The translations under genes were made by a program, and so were the position numbers. This document shows positions 26,901-29,961 of a stretch of 29,961 nt of DNA, in pieces. Where the stretch lies: contig JAQIWT010000179.1 in assembly GCA_034696485.1 (NCBI GenBank), positions 1 to 29,961 of the forward strand, read 5' to 3'. Source of the stretch: Isohypsibius dastychi (lineage: Eukaryota > Tardigrada > Eutardigrada > Parachela > Isohypsibiidae). Position 1 is the stretch's first letter; each line of letters starts with the position of its first letter. The notes beneath the pieces were generated by a model. That model was not told the origin of the DNA and did no database searches. It was given only the letters and a program-made list of their open reading frames with translations.

Positions 26901-27259
26901 AGTCAGTTTTTTAACGTTTAATATTTTTCTTGTTTTTAGTATTTTAGCAATATAAAAGAATTGGAATCGATTTTGAAATAACTTGCAATTCCGGTCGATG
27001 TTTTTGATTTTCTTGCCGTTTCGATCCATTCTATTTTGACTGATTTGCTTTCAGGATTCTTGGAGCGATTTGTGGACTGGTGTATGTCTTCACATTGCCA
27101 CTTCTTCTCGACTTGGCTGTTTGTGCTCGAACGAATCGTCGCTCATGGATTCGCACGACAATTTACGCTTTCCTTATGTTAATTGGTCTCTCAAACTTTA
27201 TTGCACAGTTCGTTATCCCACTTCACAAACCATCCGGATTTCATCTTTCTCTCAAATAA
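23908..27259 (+). CDS. SLC38A9-like lysosomal amino-acid transceptor, with one in-frame stop
   Basis: Ten exons: 23908-23978, 24139-24256, 24496-24596, 24703-24766, 25203-25470, 25653-25922, 26210-26421, 26589-26737, 26780-26890, 27055-27259. All junctions keep phase, giving 522 codons. Residues 1-97 are a soluble Pro/Asp-rich N-terminus, the part that in human SLC38A9 binds Rag GTPases and Ragulator for mTORC1 arginine sensing. The rest is an 11-helix transporter core. Diagnostic stretches: L-W-T-T-M-M-G (TM1), N-L-I-G-A-M-V-V-Y-W, F-F-I-H-N-C-I, V-R-D-T-G-I-A, L-L-L-F-Q-M-I-T-V-F-P-L-L. A luminal N-I-T sequon is at residue 216. The family call is strong. Odd: codon 109 is TAA (24737-24739) within TM1, two codons after G-S-T begins. 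The start at 23908 is the only ATG in frame before exon 2. C. elegans has one clear homolog, F13H10.3. Confidence 0.88.
24737..24739 (+). other. In-frame TAA in TM1 of the SLC38A9-like gene
   Basis: The exon 4 frame is fixed on both sides: upstream by AT/A joining exon 3, and downstream by L-V-M-P-W-A-I-A-E reading straight into exon 5 A-G-F-A-L-G. The stop stands where relatives have Ile or Leu. TTA to TAA is a single change. Confidence 0.9.
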
Positions 27260-27949
27260 TCTCTTCGAAAATCCGTAAACTGACTATGCTGTTAAAACTC
27301 CGGTTCTTCCCATCTCAACAAGCGTTTTTTGTTTTTAAAAATAATGACATTATTCTGTTTGCAATAGTGTCTTCCTGAAGAGACTTCTTCGAATATTTTT
27401 GTTTTAATTCTTGCCCGCAAATAAATCTTAAACCTGCAAAATACGTGTCGCTCTGAATTTCGGGTCTATCAGATATTTTCAGAATTCTCGAGGTAGTTCT
27501 GCATTTTCAACTTGGACATAAGGTTGAAGCAAATAAACTCCTAACGAGCCTCGCACAGTACTGTAATCGATTATCACCATTTCTTGGTGTTACGGGAACA
27601 TCCCATCTTGAGTTGCTGCATACCTACGGTAGGCTTCACACAATCGGGTTGAGTGCTTTACCAGGTTAAGTAAATGGAAAAGCCCGGTCCAGATCAACAC
27701 TTTTTTATGGGTTTCCGTGGAAAGAATCGATCTGTTTATGACCTGAATGACAACCGCCAACAGAGCCATCAGGGATGAGCAATCATAAGGCGTTACGAGA
27801 ACGGATACTCTAGGAGGATATAAGCGCAACATCCCGCACTGGTAACAATCAGGTAAAATTTCCCAAAATTTTGGTCGATTTTCACAAGCTTGTAGTTTGA
27901 AACCTCGAAGTTTTCCGATTCTGAAACCCTGCATAGCTGGTCAGAAATC
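27260..27949. other. 3-prime flank of the SLC38A9-like gene, with AATAAA at 27420
   Basis: AATAAA at 27420-27425 lies 161 bases after the stop and is the likely poly(A) signal; a second AATAAA is near 27533. A minus-strand ORF of 114 codons (27934-27590) contains a hydrophobic run (M-A-L-L-A-V-V-I-Q-V-I) and R-L-C-E-A-Y-R-R-Y. It has no family match and no paired splice sites, so I do not call it a gene. Confidence 0.45.
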
Positions 27950-28242
27950 ATGGATGTGACTCGAAATTTTAAGCAAAATGCGCCACGTCGTTCACCGATG
28001 GTGCAGAAAAAACAAGCGAACAGCGTAAGTGGAATTCTTGACCTTTGCGATAAAACCTGTGTTCTCCTTGGCCAAAATCGAAGCCTGCATTTTGTGAAGC
28101 TGTTTTTTCTGCGTTGTAGAAAACTTTGGGCGAGTTGACTCGGGATCAGAACCATGTCACTCCGATTCAGTTCGATTCATCCGAGACGAACAAGCGCCAG
28201 AGAGAGGAGAACCTGCTGGAACACGCGTATTCCTATCATTGA
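27950..28242 (+). CDS. Candidate two-exon small basic protein, possibly truncated
   Basis: ATG at 27950 opens 25 codons ending at a consensus donor (AGC/GTAAGT, after 28024). A TTGTAG acceptor starts exon 2 at 28120 in phase, and a TGA ends it at 28240-28242, for 65 residues. The protein is charged (Q-K-K-Q-A-N-S; T-N-K-R-Q-R-E-E-N-L-L-E-H) with no membrane or signal segment. Just past the stop, another frame stays open with D-D-W-N-A-F-M-H-S-L-A-L-E-I-H-N-W, so exon 2 may be frameshifted and the original protein longer. Family unknown. Confidence 0.35.
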
Positions 28243-29394
28243 TGACTGGAACGCGTTCATGCACAGCTTGGCACTGGAAATCCATAATTGGAAGAACACC
28301 ATTGTACAGCAGTATTCAGCATATTCAGATTAACTTGTACATTTCTGTCGTTCGTCGTGATACCGATTGCTCTGGATGGTAGTGTCCTTGTTATAGCACG
28401 TGTTCCGCTACATTATTCAGAACTATATAAGCTGACAGTCTATGTCAATTGATTGGTACAGCACAAGCTCTTTGATTTCTGTTTTTCTCGATAAACGTAG
28501 AACAAAATGACAGCGGTCTCTTCTGGACTCAGTTTCTACATGTAGCTGTCGAAAACACGGGCTTGTCTTGGGTAGATCAGGACGCGAGTCAAATCGAAAG
28601 GTCAAGCAAGTACAAGATTACACATCGAAGATCACTCCCCCAAATTGCGGGACAACTAGCTGCACCATCGTTATCCTAGGCTAGCGCACCCTGGAGCTCG
28701 AATGGAAAATCAAATGATGGAGGCCATATAATTTCATTGCCGAACACTCCCCCCCCCCCCCCGCCTCACCAGGGATGATCTATGAATCGTTCGCACTAGG
28801 CAAAGGGCATTAAGCATTTCGAATGTTTAAGTCTCTTCCTTTTCTCCCAAGGTCAACGTACATACGTTTGAACCTTGCGGAGGCAATGGACCGACCGAGT
28901 GATTTTCCAACTCGAATCACATTAAAATCGTGTATTTCCGTGCTCGTTAGAACCACCTCGGGAAACTGTAATGTTCAAAACTCTTCATGAGTTTTCCCCG
29001 AAATTAACAGGGGTGGAGGTATGAAGCGAACTAGTCTCCGCTTTTGTGGGGATATTTTTTCATCGTGTTCTTGGGTGACGCCAGTTTTTATTTTTTGCAT
29101 CATCATACGGTTTCATTAGATCTAACTCAGTGACCCTTGTTTCAAGAGAAATCCAAATATCAGGTGGTAATATTTTACCACAGTCTGGAAAAGTTGTTCC
29201 CTTCTGAGTCATTACCTCATACCAATGTGACCGTAGATGATGACATTTGCGGAACTGAAAACGCGGTCAGCCAATACAAGAAACGATTTAGTGACATGCT
29301 GTGCATGCTCAGTTCATAGAGGATAAGGTGGAATCCCCATTCTATTCGAGATAAGGTCCCAAAGTTGTTTTCCCGGTATATTTCCCAAATCACC
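28243..29394. other. Intergenic stretch before the second receptor gene
   Basis: A poly-C run of 14 is at 28749-28762. An ORF at 29137-29319 is in the same frame as the receptor start at 29395 but is closed by TAG 75 bases before it; it shows no receptor character. I see no RNA gene or transposon ends. Confidence 0.4.
28749..28762 (+). repeat. Poly-C tract of 14
   Basis: An uninterrupted C run in intergenic DNA, followed by GCCTCACC. Confidence 0.9.
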
Positions 29395-29961
29395 ATGTAC
29401 AACATTATCCCACCTTACCTAATCTCAGCCATGCAATATTCTGGCTTGCTTCCGCTCACCATCTCTCCAAACAATACTCCAGATGCAAAACCGTATTCTA
29501 TCAACAAGTTTTATTTGGTGATCACGGTTTGTTTGCTTACATGGACTGTCTTTGAAACGTCTGATTCCATATTTGACACCTTCAGCACGTACGAACATCG
29601 GCTTCTTGAGCTGGAATTCTTCAGCATAATAACGTTGCTACATCGTCTGGCTGAAAAGCTCCAAACCAACATCATTCAAGCAGTGTTTTTGTTGCAAGGG
29701 CCATCGTTCATCAAGCTTCTCCACCAATACGATACACATCTGACTTCAGGCCTTAATCCGAAATTTATACAAAGACTGGCTCTAGTGTGGCTGTTTGCCG
29801 GGTCAGTGGTGGCAGTTATTTTTGCTTTTTCTCGAGAAATTCTCTTTGGACCAATCAGGGACCCTGAAAGTCCCGGTCCAGCAGTTTTTACCTGCCGCAC
29901 AGGAGCGTGCAGGTACAGTACCAACTCTGAAAGTACGATCTATCATTTCCATAGACTGAAA
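29395..29961 (+). CDS. Gustatory-receptor-like 7TM protein, N-terminal part, runs off the window
   Basis: ATG at 29395 is the first Met after an in-frame TAG (29317-29319), and the frame stays open for 189 codons to the window end. The N-terminus M-Y-N-I-I-P-P-Y-L-I-S-A-M-Q-Y-S-G-L-L-P has the short lead and G-L-L-P seen in Gr proteins. TM1 is about residues 43-60 (Y-L-V-I-T-V-C-L-L-T-W), TM2 about 78-105, TM3 about 140-160 (L-A-L-V-W-L-F-A-G-S-V-V-A-V). The loops carry few charges outside the intracellular side. A possible donor AG/GTACAGT at about 29912 means exon 1 may stop just before the edge. It has the same topology as the disrupted gene at 21363-19436 but is not close in sequence. No lesion is seen in the visible part. 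A serpentine receptor of another class remains possible. Confidence 0.55.
   Translation, partial: MYNIIPPYLISAMQYSGLLPLTISPNNTPDAKPYSINKFYLVITVCLLTWTVFETSDSIFDTFSTYEHRLLELEFFSIITLLHRLAEKLQTNIIQAVFLLQGPSFIKLLHQYDTHLTSGLNPKFIQRLALVWLFAGSVVAVIFAFSREILFGPIRDPESPGPAVFTCRTGACRYSTNSESTIYHFHRLK

Noticed and set aside
27793-28155. Minus-strand ORF of 120 codons
   Set aside because: It lies antisense to the small two-exon candidate, has no domain character and no splice context.

Overview
The window looks like nuclear DNA of a nematode, most likely Caenorhabditis or a close relative. Genes have many small exons and short introns with GTRAGT donors and TTTTCAG-type acceptors. Non-coding DNA carries poly-G/poly-C runs and several small foldback (MITE-like) transposons. 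No rRNA, convincing tRNA, operon or CRISPR is seen. All protein calls come from reading splice frames by eye and from remembered family features, not from a search.

Layout. The left edge (about 1-430, minus) holds a fragment of an unidentified gene. From about 1230 to 15840 lies a large inverted duplication: two tail-to-tail copies of a type II membrane glycoside hydrolase family 31 gene (maltase/sucrase-isomaltase type: cytosolic tail, one membrane anchor, trefoil domain, GH31 barrel, C-terminal beta domains). Copy A is on plus (about 1527-7511) and copy B on minus (15538-9647), with about 2.1 kb between them holding minisatellites. Copy A is heavily broken. Copy B has only two frame-breaking indels across 16 exons. 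Both copies carry the same altered nucleophile loop, W-M-T-R-T-E-P where the family has W-I-D-M-N-E-P, so the ancestor of both had already lost the catalytic Asp.

From 16002 to 19104 is a block bounded by terminal inverted repeats, with nested inverted repeats and a minisatellite. It is probably a non-autonomous or decayed transposon. Next, on minus (21363-19436), is a gustatory-receptor-like 7TM gene (insect Gr / nematode GUR-LITE-1 type). It is interrupted by a 545-bp TA-flanked MITE, whose removal restores the frame exactly; it also has one in-frame stop and a damaged last exon. A 216-bp GC-rich foldback MITE lies at 22315-22530 and a small candidate three-exon gene at 23197-22700. A 488-bp hAT-type MITE with 111-bp perfect inverted repeats and an 8-bp target duplication lies at 23308-23795.

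The clearest gene is at 23908-27259 (plus, 10 exons, all phases consistent): an SLC38A9-like lysosomal amino-acid transceptor. Its exon 4 carries an in-frame TAA within the first membrane helix. Downstream is a small two-exon candidate gene (27950-28242). At the right edge (29395 onward) is the start of a second gustatory-receptor-like gene that runs out of the window.

Overall this is a transposon-rich, gene-poor stretch with decaying duplicated genes next to one conserved housekeeping gene. The genes do not appear to form a shared pathway.
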